NCBI RefSeq assembly: GCF_013409005.1 | Contig: NZ_JACBZO010000001.1 | Span: forward strand, 2,914,001 to 2,978,000 | Length of the DNA: 64,000 nucleotides | Source: Demequina lutea | GTDB lineage: Bacteria > Actinomycetota > Actinomycetes > Actinomycetales > Demequinaceae | Direction of reading: 5' to 3' | Shown: positions 43,870-53,381 of the stretch, piece by piece | How the letters are laid out: each line of letters begins with the position of its first letter | Numbering within the stretch: the stretch's first letter is position 1 | Notes under the pieces: model-generated | The model's input: the letters and a program-made list of their open reading frames with translations, nothing else | What the model was told of the DNA's origin: nothing | The model's database searches: none | Translations under genes and position numbers: made by a program

Positions 43870-45606
43870 TCATCTCGCCTCTTGGCCGAGAACTGCTGAG
43901 ACGATCAGGGCGAACGAAACAGCCCCGGCATCAGGCACACCAAGCGATCGCGCGCCATGGATTCGCGAGCGACCCCGCCGCGATACGACATCCGCCGTCC
44001 GGTCTGCTGCCTCAGTAGACGCAGTCGCTGCCTTCGCCCACGCATCGGCGAGAGTGCTCCCCGCCTCGATGGCTCGCTCAAGCATGTCGACGAACGGAAC
44101 AATCGCGTCGACCATCGTCTTGTCGCCCAGTTCTGCGCCGCCCGTAGCCAGGATGGCGTCACTAAAGGCGCGCGTTGCCTCCACCACCGGGCGGAGCCGC
44201 TGGTCGGGTGCGCCAGCGTCGTCCGGCAGAGCCTGGGTATCTCCGATGGAAGCCCCCGCAGCGCTCAGACCTACACCCCACAACGCCCCCGACGTGCCGC
44301 CCCCTTGCTCAGACCACGCCGCACCCGCCCGCGCCAGGAGCGTTCCCACCCCCGCGCCGTGCGCGGCGGCTTGCTCCGCAGCCAACTTGGCGGCGGTCAC
44401 TCCCCGCATCATTCCCATTCCGTGATCGCCATCACCTGCTACCGCATCGATCATCCCCAAGTGCTCTTCGTTTTCCGCAATCGCGCCGTGCACCGAAACG
44501 AACGCGTGTGCCAAATACAGAGCCGCCGACTGCGAGACTGGCGAGGCTTCGGGGATGGGGGGCTCGTCACCGTCAGCAGGCTCGGCAAACTCACGCCGGG
44601 CGCCTCGCGCCACGGCCCCAAGCGCAAATGATGAGGTATCGGTGGGCGCGAGCCACAGTTCTTCGAGATCGGCGTCGAGGTATGTGAGCGACACCGAGAG
44701 GCCCGCCATGTCGAAACTGGTTACCTGCTCGCCCACCACGGGAGCGACGACTCGCATTCCGCTGGTCTCGATGAGTTCCCGCACCCGCGCGAAGACCAGG
44801 AACAATTCGTCGTACTTCGTCGCGCCAAGACCGTTCACGAATACCGCAACGCGCCGTCCCGGCTCCGGGGGACGCTCGTCGAATAGGCCTTCAACCAGAA
44901 GTCGGGCGACATCGTCTGCGGTTCCCATGTCTGTCTCAGCGATACCGGGCTCACCGTGAATTCCAAGGCCCAGGGCCATTCGTCCAGGCGGGACGACGAA
45001 GAGGGGCGCGGCGGCACCGGGAAGCGTGCATCCAGAGAATGCCACCCCGAAAGACCGCGTGGCTTCGTTGGCCGCTCTCGCCACGCCCTCGACCTCATCG
45101 AGCGAACGACCCTGCTCGGCGGCAGCACCCACGATCTTGAGAACGACGAAGCAGCCTGCTATACCCCGACGGGTCGACCATGCACTCGCTGGGGCGGAAG
45201 CAATGTCGTCCGTCACGGGAACGATCCGCACATCGATACCTTCGCGACGGAGTGTCTCGGCCGCAGCGCCGAAGCTGAGGATGTCCCCCGAGTAGTTGAT
45301 CGGGACGAAAATCAGCCCTCCTGCGTTGTCGCAAGCCCGCGCGACCGACACGATCTGAGACTCTGACGGCGACGCGAAAACGTTGCCGCAGGCAGCCCCG
45401 TTTCCGAAGCCAGGCCCGACCCATCCCGCGAACGCGGGGAAATGGCCCGAACCACCACCCATGATCACCGCCACCTGCCCGTCGGGACACGTCGTCGAAC
45501 GCACGATGCCGCCGTGAACCGCGGTCACGCGGTCAACCTGAGACGCCGCAAACCCGGCAAGTGCTTGCGCGGCGAATTCGGCATGATCGTTGATCAGTCG
45601 AGTCAT
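43870..45606 (-). CDS. Dihydroxyacetone-type kinase, fused DhaK-DhaL
   Basis: 578 residues from ATG 45606 (GAGGATC upstream). The DhaK half binds the ketose covalently through the histidine in MALGLGIHGEPGIAE; GGGSGHFPAFAGWVGPG and INYSGDILSFG are diagnostic. The DhaL half has IDAVAGDGDHGMGMMRG (Mg-ATP aspartates) and GGTSGALWGVGL. It uses ATP, not the phosphotransferase system. Members phosphorylate dihydroxyacetone or related ketoses such as erythrulose. With the aldo/keto reductase and beta-mannosidase upstream, a polyol derived from a glycoside is the plausible source. Confidence 0.88.
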   Translation of the reverse strand: MTRLINDHAEFAAQALAGFAASQVDRVTAVHGGIVRSTTCPDGQVAVIMGGGSGHFPAFAGWVGPGFGNGAACGNVFASPSESQIVSVARACDNAGGLIFVPINYSGDILSFGAAAETLRREGIDVRIVPVTDDIASAPASAWSTRRGIAGCFVVLKIVGAAAEQGRSLDEVEGVARAANEATRSFGVAFSGCTLPGAAAPLFVVPPGRMALGLGIHGEPGIAETDMGTADDVARLLVEGLFDERPPEPGRRVAVFVNGLGATKYDELFLVFARVRELIETSGMRVVAPVVGEQVTSFDMAGLSVSLTYLDADLEELWLAPTDTSSFALGAVARGARREFAEPADGDEPPIPEASPVSQSAALYLAHAFVSVHGAIAENEEHLGMIDAVAGDGDHGMGMMRGVTAAKLAAEQAAAHGAGVGTLLARAGAAWSEQGGGTSGALWGVGLSAAGASIGDTQALPDDAGAPDQRLRPVVEATRAFSDAILATGGAELGDKTMVDAIVPFVDMLERAIEAGSTLADAWAKAATASTEAADRTADVVSRRGRSRIHGARSLGVPDAGAVSFALIVSAVLGQEAR

Positions 45607-45698
45607 GATGAAAGATCCTCTGCTACTACTCAGATGTGGTCCTCTGGCCAACCGCGCAAGACGGCCGCGGTAGATGGCCTCGGTGTGGAACGGTCGAT

Positions 45699-46565
45699 CT
45701 AGTCGTCGAAGGGCAGGCCGACGGTGGGAGGACTATCGGGGTGCGACCCTATTCGGCGATCCGTGTTCAGCGATGCCATGGCCGCCATCTCGTCCGAGTC
45801 AAGAACAAAGTCGAAGACATCGATGTTCTCGCGAATTCTCGCCCCGTTGACCGACTTCGGAATCACCACGCGACCGCAGTCGATGTGCCAACGCAGAATA
45901 ACTTGCGCTGCCGACTTCTTGTGGCGCGCCCCAATCGCCATCACGGTGGGGTTCTGGAGAACCTTGCCCTGGCCCAGCGGGCTCCACGCCTCCGTACGGA
46001 TACCGTGCGCTGCGTGATACCCCTCGAGTTCACGCTGCTGCAACCACGGGTGTAATTCGATCTGGTTCACGCTTGGCACCTCGTCCGAGTCGCGAGCCAA
46101 CTGTTCAAGGTGCTTGACCATGAAATTGGAGACTCCAATCGAACGGGTACGTCCCTGGCGCTTGATCTCCTCGAGCGCCCGCCAGGTCTCCGCGATCTTC
46201 CCCACGCTGACCATCGGCCAATGGATGAGATAGAGATCGACATAGTCCAAACCCAACCGGCCGAGGCTCTTGTCGAACGCGCGCATGGTCTCGTCGTAGC
46301 CATGGTCCGTGTTCCACACCTTCGTCGTCACGAATACGTCGTCACGCTCCAGCGCCGACTCGCGAATCGCTTGACCCACACCGGCCTCGTTGCCGTACAC
46401 CGCTGCAGTATCGATGGCGCGATAGCCCGCCTCCAGTGCGAACCTGACCGGCTCAATCGCCTCCTCAGACGAGACATGCAGCATACCTAAACCGACCAAC
46501 GGCATCCGCACGCCATCCGCCAGCACCACGCTGTCAGCCGTTCCAACGTCTTCTTCGCTTGCCAC
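45699..46565 (-). CDS. Aldo/keto reductase
   Basis: 288 residues, TIM-barrel NADPH oxidoreductase of the AKR superfamily. Catalytic tetrad: Asp in RAIDTAAVYGNEAGVG with the Tyr of VYGNE, Lys in FVTTKVWNTDHG and His in DLYLIHWPM. The NADPH phosphate site is IPKSVNGARIRENIDVFDF. It resembles the AKR5 (2,5-diketogluconate reductase) group, some of which handle glycerol/dihydroxyacetone. Lies 93 bases upstream of dhaKL in the same direction, so it may interconvert a polyol and the kinase substrate. Confidence 0.9.
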   Translation of the reverse strand: MASEEDVGTADSVVLADGVRMPLVGLGMLHVSSEEAIEPVRFALEAGYRAIDTAAVYGNEAGVGQAIRESALERDDVFVTTKVWNTDHGYDETMRAFDKSLGRLGLDYVDLYLIHWPMVSVGKIAETWRALEEIKRQGRTRSIGVSNFMVKHLEQLARDSDEVPSVNQIELHPWLQQRELEGYHAAHGIRTEAWSPLGQGKVLQNPTVMAIGARHKKSAAQVILRWHIDCGRVVIPKSVNGARIRENIDVFDFVLDSDEMAAMASLNTDRRIGSHPDSPPTVGLPFDD

Positions 46566-46666
46566 GTGCTACCTCCTCTAGTCGGTGTACAAAGTTGTGA
46601 TGGTGTGGACGACCCAGCGAACTCGAATCATCCGACCCCGTGCCGCACGAATCACGGCCTCGCCGT

Positions 46667-49186
46667 TCATGTCCGCAAGAAGTCGACAACGGTCGCCGAG
46701 CTCGAGTAGACGGACTTGACCGATATCTGGCCTTTTTGGTGCTCGCCGAGTATCCGGACCTTCTTGACCTCTCCAGGTAGCAAGTCAAAGAAGTTGTCGT
46801 CGTAGTACCAGCCGAACTCATCGCCAGCGGCATTGCCCGAGATCTCGACGTATCGCGCGAACCTATCGGTCGAGATCGTGAGCACGTCGCCAGCGACCGA
46901 CACGTCCAGCTTCGCGTCGGGAAAGCGCTGATGCTTCTCGATGTCCACGAGGTCATTGCTGCGGGCGCGAATCACGCCCTGTGCGTCGACTAGTTCGGCA
47001 AAGAGCACGTACGTCCGCGAGAACTGTCCGAACTCATTGAGGTCGGTGACGAGCAAGGACTCGAATGGTTCGACGCTCACCTCGCGCTGCAACTGCCGCA
47101 CGAAGGCGTTCGCGCGCGGATCGAACAGCTTCACCACGACCGTACCCTTCACCGGTTCGAGGGTGTCGTTGATGATCCACAGGTTGATGAAGTTGCCGAC
47201 ATCGAAAGACAAGAGAATCGGCCGGTACGCCCGAGCGACCTCGTAGTACGGAATATAGGGCTCGAGGTAGTAGTCAAGAATGCTTCCGTAAATGGTGGGC
47301 CAGATGTCATTGCCTCTGCAGACAAAGTGGCCCATGCACGTGCGGCGTCCATCGGGATCGGAGCTCGGCCGTCCGCGCCTGTTGTTCTCGAGAATCTCCC
47401 TGAAGTATTGACCATGAGCCGCGCCAAACTTATGGACGTGCGAGGCTAGATCAGTCGAGTCGTAGAACAGCTCGATCGGAGGAATTTTCTTCCAGGCTTC
47501 GGTCGAGGCACGTTTGTTCCAGACGCTCGGCCAAGGGTACTCATCGGTAGCCGTGATCTTGCCCGAGTAATCCGGTGGGTAAGGATCCGTTCCTGCGAAA
47601 TAGCGCACCATGCTCTTGGCAGACGGCGGAGATGCCCGAATTTCCTCGGCGATCATCACCGGATAGTCTGCCCCAGGCACGTACCAGGTATTTGTGTAGC
47701 TGTGAGTGTCCCCGGCTAATGGATCGTTGGCAAAGGCCCCGCCCGACGGTGAGTTCACATGATAGTAGCGGCCAGGATCCAATTCGGCACAGACCGCTCG
47801 GTAGTCCTCCTCGAATATCGCAGCTCCGATGACCTCGGCGCCAGGATGGTCGTATTCGGCACCCATCACGCTCTCATTGCCACCGCACCACATGAGAAGC
47901 GAGGGGTGGTGGCGCAGACGAGTGACCTGGAACTCGGCCTCACGTCGGCAGAGGTCGCGGTACTCGGCGGTATCCGGGTACATGCCGTAGTCGTGGAAGA
48001 ACTCCTGCCACACAAGAATTCCGCGGCGGTCCGTCTCCTCATAGTACGCATCGTCATATCGATCGCAGGCGCCCCAGATCCGCTGCGCATTCATGTTGCT
48101 GTTCTCGACGAGATCCAGGATCCGGTTGGACTTCTCGTTGTTCCATCGGTGCGTGATGCCTTCCAGTTGAACCGGCTGCGCACCCCAAAGCGTGATGGGC
48201 TTGCTGTTGACCGTGAACTCGAAGGGGCCCGCCATCTCTATACGTCGGAGCCCAATGGACTTGGATATGACATCCTTCTTGTCATCGCCGACACTTGCCG
48301 TCACCACCACACGATAGAGAGGCTGCTTCCCATAGCCTCGAGGCCACCAGAGCGCTGGGTCCTTCACTGTCGCAAGGAAGGTAACTGACCATGTGCCAGC
48401 AGTCTGACCTATCGCGCCTGAGCCTTCGCTGACAACGGTGTTGTCCGGGCCTATGAGCACGTAACTCAACTCGCCGCCAGGGATCGATCCAATGCCGCTG
48501 ACGCCGATGGTCACATCCGCTACGTCATAGCCGTCATGGAGGACCGAGTCGATCTTGGTATCGAGCAATTCGATGTCGTCAATGACTTCGAGGACGATGT
48601 CGTCGTAGACGCCGATCGGCGTCAGGTACGGCTTGGGGCCAAGGTAGTCGCTGAAGTCGGTCTCGTTCTTCCTGATGACCCTGTGAGGCCTGATTTTTCC
48701 TTGCCACTCCTGTGGAAACTCATAGTTTTTGATGTACTCGTGAGGCGAGTGGAAGTGCAAAACGAGCACGTTCTCGTCCCGCAACCTCCCGGTCACCTCC
48801 AATCGCAGCGGCAGGTACATGTCGTTGTGGTAGGCAAGGTGCTGACCGTTGAGGTAAACGTCGACGAGCGTGTCGAGACCCTTGAGGTGCAAGTAGACCG
48901 CCGTACCGCGATCCTCGACCGGGAGCGCGAACTGGCAGGTGTAAATCCAATCCTTCTCAGCAACCCAAAGGCAAGCCTCCGCCTCACCGAGCAGCGTCGG
49001 GTCCTTGATCACGCCGTGTTCGAGCAAGATCTCGTGCACCTCGCGAGGCATGCTCGTCTCGATCCAGTCGGCGCCATCCATCCCCTGCAGGGTCAAATCA
49101 CCCTCCCGGTGAGCCGTATCGAGCGTCGCGTTGGGTGCGATGCTCCTCACCCTCCAGGAGTCACTCAACCCGATGGTGCGCTTCAT
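46667..49186 (-). CDS. Glycoside hydrolase family 2, beta-mannosidase-like
   Basis: 839 residues. The N-terminal sugar-binding domain has the beta-mannosidase signature PREVHEILLEHGVIKDPTLLGEAEACLWVAEKDWIYTCQF. The barrel contains HRWNNEKSNRILDLVENSNMNAQRIWG and the acid/base glutamate in LLMWCGGNESVMGAE (near residue 435). The probable nucleophile is in VMIAEEIRASPP (near 510) rather than the usual SEFG. No signal peptide, so substrate is cleaved inside after import. The altered nucleophile loop hints at an unusual aglycone. Confidence 0.88.
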   Translation of the reverse strand: MKRTIGLSDSWRVRSIAPNATLDTAHREGDLTLQGMDGADWIETSMPREVHEILLEHGVIKDPTLLGEAEACLWVAEKDWIYTCQFALPVEDRGTAVYLHLKGLDTLVDVYLNGQHLAYHNDMYLPLRLEVTGRLRDENVLVLHFHSPHEYIKNYEFPQEWQGKIRPHRVIRKNETDFSDYLGPKPYLTPIGVYDDIVLEVIDDIELLDTKIDSVLHDGYDVADVTIGVSGIGSIPGGELSYVLIGPDNTVVSEGSGAIGQTAGTWSVTFLATVKDPALWWPRGYGKQPLYRVVVTASVGDDKKDVISKSIGLRRIEMAGPFEFTVNSKPITLWGAQPVQLEGITHRWNNEKSNRILDLVENSNMNAQRIWGACDRYDDAYYEETDRRGILVWQEFFHDYGMYPDTAEYRDLCRREAEFQVTRLRHHPSLLMWCGGNESVMGAEYDHPGAEVIGAAIFEEDYRAVCAELDPGRYYHVNSPSGGAFANDPLAGDTHSYTNTWYVPGADYPVMIAEEIRASPPSAKSMVRYFAGTDPYPPDYSGKITATDEYPWPSVWNKRASTEAWKKIPPIELFYDSTDLASHVHKFGAAHGQYFREILENNRRGRPSSDPDGRRTCMGHFVCRGNDIWPTIYGSILDYYLEPYIPYYEVARAYRPILLSFDVGNFINLWIINDTLEPVKGTVVVKLFDPRANAFVRQLQREVSVEPFESLLVTDLNEFGQFSRTYVLFAELVDAQGVIRARSNDLVDIEKHQRFPDAKLDVSVAGDVLTISTDRFARYVEISGNAAGDEFGWYYDDNFFDLLPGEVKKVRILGEHQKGQISVKSVYSSSATVVDFLRT

Positions 49187-49305
49187 TTCACTGTGCCCTT
49201 TCCTCGGAGCGGTTCTTCACGGTCCAGCCCACGCCGCAGTCGATCGAACCGCACTTCGCACTCGACGCGGACCTCCTCGACATCAGTCGTCGTCCGTGCA
49301 AGACG

Positions 49306-50241
49306 TCACTTGGTGAATCCTGCGGTCAGACCCGCAATGAGCTGCCTGCGTCCGAATACATAAAGCACAAAGATCGGAAGCGTTGAAAGCACAACCGCGG
49401 CGAGAGTGGCCGGAATGTTCACGTTGAATTCGTTTTGGAAAGTCCATAGCGATAACGGCAGCACTCTCTTGTCCGGACTCTGCGTCAAGATGAGAGGGAA
49501 GAGGAACCCGTTCCACACATGGAGTGCGTCGTAGAGCGCGACGGTGACAATCGCGGGCCTTGCGAGCGGAATGACGAGCGAAAACAGCATCCGCCAGTTG
49601 GTCGCGCCATCGAGTCGCATGGACTCAAAGAGCGATATCGGGATATCGCGGATAAAGTTCGTCAGAATGAGGACGGTAATGGGGATGGCAAATCCGATTG
49701 AAGGCATGATCAGAGCAAGGAGACTATCGTAGAGCCCCGTCTTGCTGATCATGTAAAAGAGGGGAACGATCGTCGCTTGAATAGGTATCGCCAACCCTAG
49801 GAGAAAGAGCGTGAATGACGCACGCACGAACCTCGTCTTAGAACGAACGATGGCGAATCCGGCCATCGTCGAGATGAAGACCGTCACGACGACGGTGGCA
49901 ACCGTGACAATAACGCTGTTGGCCAGGTAGAGAAAGAAGTTACTTTGCAGAACCAGTCCATATTGCGAGAGAGTCGCATTGACCGGTGGCACCAGCTGAT
50001 TGCTCGAGAAGAATCCCGCTTCCGGCCGGACGCTCGTGATGACAATGTAGTAGATGGGCACGATGATGATCGCGAGCCACACGAATCCGCCGAGGCCGGC
50101 AAGAACGTTCGGTCGTTCCGAGCCCTTCTTACGTCGGCGCGCACGCCGTGGGTCCTTCATCATGCTGCGCGGAGTCTTTCGACGGGAGAGAGCAAGAGCG
50201 TCGCGCTCGTCCTCAGGTGTACCTACAGCCGTTGACATCAC
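49306..50241 (-). CDS. ABC sugar transporter permease, MalG type (CUT1)
   Basis: 311 residues with six helices after a basic N-terminal extension (RRARRRKKGSERP). The EAA loop is FESMRLDGATNWRMLFSLVIPLARP. TSVRPEAGFFSSNQLVPP is typical of MalG-like permeases. Overlaps its MalF partner by 4 bases. The locus has no ATPase gene, so it probably shares a general MsiK-like ATPase. Confidence 0.92.
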   Translation of the reverse strand: MMSTAVGTPEDERDALALSRRKTPRSMMKDPRRARRRKKGSERPNVLAGLGGFVWLAIIIVPIYYIVITSVRPEAGFFSSNQLVPPVNATLSQYGLVLQSNFFLYLANSVIVTVATVVVTVFISTMAGFAIVRSKTRFVRASFTLFLLGLAIPIQATIVPLFYMISKTGLYDSLLALIMPSIGFAIPITVLILTNFIRDIPISLFESMRLDGATNWRMLFSLVIPLARPAIVTVALYDALHVWNGFLFPLILTQSPDKRVLPLSLWTFQNEFNVNIPATLAAVVLSTLPIFVLYVFGRRQLIAGLTAGFTK

Positions 50242-51170
50242 AGACCCTCCTGCTGGCTTTCCATCTTGGAGAAGCCACTCAACCGCGTCAGGCCGACTGC
50301 GAGGAGCAACCCCACAACGACGAGAATCATTGCCATGACGCTCGCTTCGCCCATCTGATTCGCCGAGAAGCCGGTGACGTACATGTGGATCGGCAGAATG
50401 TCGATGCCGGTGCTGGGGACCCCTCCGGAGAGCACGAAGATCACGTCAAAGTAAGTGAGTGAGCCCACCACCATGAGTGTCGAAGACGTTGCGATCGTGT
50501 ACTTGAGTTGTGGAAGCGTGATCCAGAAGAACTGCTGCGTGCGTGTCGCACCATCCACCTTGGCCGCCTCGTACAAAGAGACCGGAATCTGGCGAACTCC
50601 ACCTTGATACAACAGGGTGTGGAACGGAACGAACTGCCAAGCGATGATGAAGATGACAACTGGTAACACGAGGTCCGGGTTGCCGAGCCAGTCCTGCTTA
50701 AGGAAGCCGATCCCGGTTGAGGGCGCCAACCCAAAGTTCGGATCGAGGATCGCCTTGAAGGCGATGGCTATGGCCGCCGACGACAAGATGAGAGGCAGGA
50801 AGAAGATCGCCGCCAGCACCGCACGGTACTTCTGCTTACCTGCAGTAAAGACACCCAGGAGAAGGCTGAGTGGCGTCTGCACAAGCCACGTGATGACAAT
50901 GACCTTGAAGCTCAGTACGAGCGCGCTAATTGTTCCCGGATCGGTGAGGACCTTCGGCCAGTTCGCAAACCCAACCCAGACCGGGTTGCTGATCGCATCC
51001 CACTTGGTGAAACTCAGGTAGAGGGCGACTCCGAGTGGCAAGATGGCAAAAACAAAAAAGAAGGCCACGGCGGGAACAACCATCCACCCGCTCACGCCGG
51101 CGTGACGGTTTCCCGTCACGCCGGCCGCACGGTGAGTACTAGCAGCGCTAGCAGTGTGCGTTTTGCTCAC
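50238..51170 (-). CDS. ABC sugar transporter permease, MalF type (CUT1)
   Basis: 310 residues with six helices. VPAVAFFFVFAILPLGVALYLSFTKWD at helix 1, and the EAA loop SLYEAAKVDGATRTQQFFWITLPQLK. The stop is coupled to the MalG-type gene (ATGA). It begins 4 bases after the binding-protein gene ends. Works with these neighbours to import an oligosaccharide or glycoside. Confidence 0.93.
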   Translation of the reverse strand: MSKTHTASAASTHRAAGVTGNRHAGVSGWMVVPAVAFFFVFAILPLGVALYLSFTKWDAISNPVWVGFANWPKVLTDPGTISALVLSFKVIVITWLVQTPLSLLLGVFTAGKQKYRAVLAAIFFLPLILSSAAIAIAFKAILDPNFGLAPSTGIGFLKQDWLGNPDLVLPVVIFIIAWQFVPFHTLLYQGGVRQIPVSLYEAAKVDGATRTQQFFWITLPQLKYTIATSSTLMVVGSLTYFDVIFVLSGGVPSTGIDILPIHMYVTGFSANQMGEASVMAMILVVVGLLLAVGLTRLSGFSKMESQQEGL

Positions 51171-51174
51171 TTTC

Positions 51175-52542
51175 TTACTGGCCGATCGTCTTGTTCATGT
51201 TGTCGGAGAACTCTTGCGGCGTGATCTGCTTGTTGAACAGATCGGCGAGGTTGGACAGAAGGGCTGTCGCCTGCGCCGCCGGGAGAGCCTGGTCCCACTG
51301 CAACTGGAAGTTGGCCGATTTCGTCGTCATGGCGTATACCGCCTTGGCGTGCGCTGAACCGGATGTTGCAATCGTGTTTTCGAGGCCCTGGAGCGGCGGG
51401 ACCAATCCCGCCTCGATCATGCGCTTGGTGTAAGCGTCGTCGAATACGCCCTTCGTGACGTAGTCGATCGCCGTCTTCTGCTCCTCCGGCGTCGCGTCAG
51501 CGGACACCGAGTAGAAACCTCCAGAAGGCATTCCGACGAGGTCCGTCGGATCGCCCGCTCCACCGCTTACCGTCGGGAACGTCGTGAAGCCGAGACCGCT
51601 CTTCACGAAGTCAGGAGCCTGCGTCCTCAACGTGTTGTAAACCCACGCACCCTGGAGCAGCATCGCCGCCTTGCCGGTGTAGAGAAGCGCGACGTCCGCA
51701 GCACTGTCAGAGGTGACAGACGAGAATCCATCAACAAAGCCACCTGCATCGACAAGCTGCTGAATCATGGTGTTCGCCTTGATGATGCCCGGATTCGACC
51801 AGGCATCGGGCTTGCCCGCCATGATCGCGGCGAACGCTTCGGGACCGGCTACACGGTCGACAAGGTACTCCTCCCAGAGCATCAGGGGCCACTTGCTGCC
51901 ACCAGCGACCGAGAACGGGGCAACGCCGGCAGCCTTCAGCACTGGAACGGCGGCGAGAACGTCGTCCCAGGTCTTCGGAGCAGAAACGCCCGCCTTGTCG
52001 AGAACATCCTGGTTGAAGTACAGAATGATCGGGCTAATCGCGTCCATCGGGACGGCGTAGACCTTGCCGTCGACAACGCCCTGACTCCAGACCGAGGGCA
52101 CGTACTTGTCCGCGAGGCCGGATGCGGCACTCGTCAGGTCAACCACTTTGCCCGCGCCGATGTACGAATTGAGCGTGCTGCCAGTCCAGTTGAAGATGAT
52201 CGTTGGCGCCGATCCCGCGCCGATTGCAGTACGGATCTTGGTCTTGTACGCATCGTTGGCAAAGTAGGTGGAGACTACCTTTTCGTTAGGGTTCGCCTTG
52301 TTCCAGTCCACAAGAGAAGGGTCGAGGATCGTCTGCATCGAACCCGTCCTTCCCCAGATGGTGGCTTCTGCGGTCCCAGTGGTGGCACTTGCTGTCGACG
52401 CACTGGACGCGGCCGGGCTGGTAGTGCTCGAACACGCAGCCGTGGCGAGGAGCACTGCTGAGATGCCTCCCGCAATGGCCGCGCGTCGGAGGGCGCGACC
52501 CTTGACACTCGACTCTTTGAATGGCTTATTGAGAAGCGACAT
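51175..52542 (-). CDS. ABC sugar-binding lipoprotein (CUT1)
   Basis: 455 residues from ATG 52542 with strong AGGAGA. Signal peptide with lipobox LLATAACSSTT. The mature part follows the family 1 solute-binding fold: WNKANPNEKVVSTYFANDAYKTKIRTAIGAG, LTSAASGLADKYVPSVWSQGVVDGKVYAVPMD, VAPFSVAGGSKWPLMLWEEYLVDRVAGPEAF. Length and layout are those of disaccharide/glycoside binders. First gene of the importer, with a putative GntR site about 200 bases upstream. Confidence 0.92.
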   Translation of the reverse strand: MSLLNKPFKESSVKGRALRRAAIAGGISAVLLATAACSSTTSPAASSASTASATTGTAEATIWGRTGSMQTILDPSLVDWNKANPNEKVVSTYFANDAYKTKIRTAIGAGSAPTIIFNWTGSTLNSYIGAGKVVDLTSAASGLADKYVPSVWSQGVVDGKVYAVPMDAISPIILYFNQDVLDKAGVSAPKTWDDVLAAVPVLKAAGVAPFSVAGGSKWPLMLWEEYLVDRVAGPEAFAAIMAGKPDAWSNPGIIKANTMIQQLVDAGGFVDGFSSVTSDSAADVALLYTGKAAMLLQGAWVYNTLRTQAPDFVKSGLGFTTFPTVSGGAGDPTDLVGMPSGGFYSVSADATPEEQKTAIDYVTKGVFDDAYTKRMIEAGLVPPLQGLENTIATSGSAHAKAVYAMTTKSANFQLQWDQALPAAQATALLSNLADLFNKQITPQEFSDNMNKTIGQ

Positions 52543-53381
52543 TGCTATTCTCCTAATTTTGGGGTGAACGCTACGAGCGATAGTCGGCGGCACTACAAGT
52601 TTCTAGATCACCGCATGCGGTGAGTCGGGTTTGGTTCGTCGACGAGCGATGGGGCTACGGACGCTTCAGTGAGCCCTCAGTTCCTTTCGGTCTACACGAC
52701 CCCCTGCCGCACCTTTGGTCACGAGGTGCATCTGGGATACAAGTGGGATCCTAACTCGCGCTTCGCCCCCGAGTCAACTCCGGGCGCACCAAATTCCGTT
52801 TCTCTTCCAAGTCGCATCACACGCCCTAGTCGCTCGAACTTCGGCGGCGTCTGAGGGCGGTCCAATCTCCAACGACCCCGCCGCGCATACTCGCAGGCGG
52901 CAGCGTCGCTGGCCCAGAAGTGCGGCCCGTGCCCCCGCGAATGGCACGTATGCGCGAACGTGAATCGCCCAGCGGTTGGCTCGCTGCGGACTGTCAACTA
53001 TCGACTGTCGACTATCGATCGAAGCCCGGGCCGCGCGGGCCTGCTCACCGTCCTTCGGCTAGAAGGCGAAGGGGCGCAGCCGGTTGCCGTACTCGAGGTC
53101 CGGATGGCCAAACAGATCGTCGGTCGCTGGCACGCGCAGCGCCTCACCAATGCCCGAGGCTCGCCTGGATATCGCTCATCGTGAAGTCAGGGGTTCTCAA
53201 GCAGCTGTCTCGCGGTTCACGGCCGCGCAGACTCGCCAACGTCTGACAAGTAGGACTGCCGGGCCAACTAGACCTCGAAGCGGGGCACCCCGCGTGGTCT
53301 CGAGAGTGACATGAAGCCCAAGCCACCTGGCGAGGCGTGGCGTTTCCGCGAAAGTGGGGCACGGCCGCCAACTGTTGGTGA
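52543..53381. other. Long intergenic region upstream of the ABC operon
   Basis: Carries the promoter of the importer operon, the 15-bp putative operator at 52735, and then about 500 bases with no convincing gene. A plus-strand frame at 53040-53184 (GLLTVLRLEGEGAQPVAVLEVRMAKQIVGRW) looks like a gene scrap of unknown origin. Confidence 0.5.
52735..52749 (+). promoter_or_regulatory. Candidate GntR operator (ABC operon promoter)
   Basis: GGATACAAGTGGGAT, identical over 15 bases to the site before the GntR gene, about 200 bases upstream of the binding-protein start. It is likely to be bound by the GntR regulator. Confidence 0.5.
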
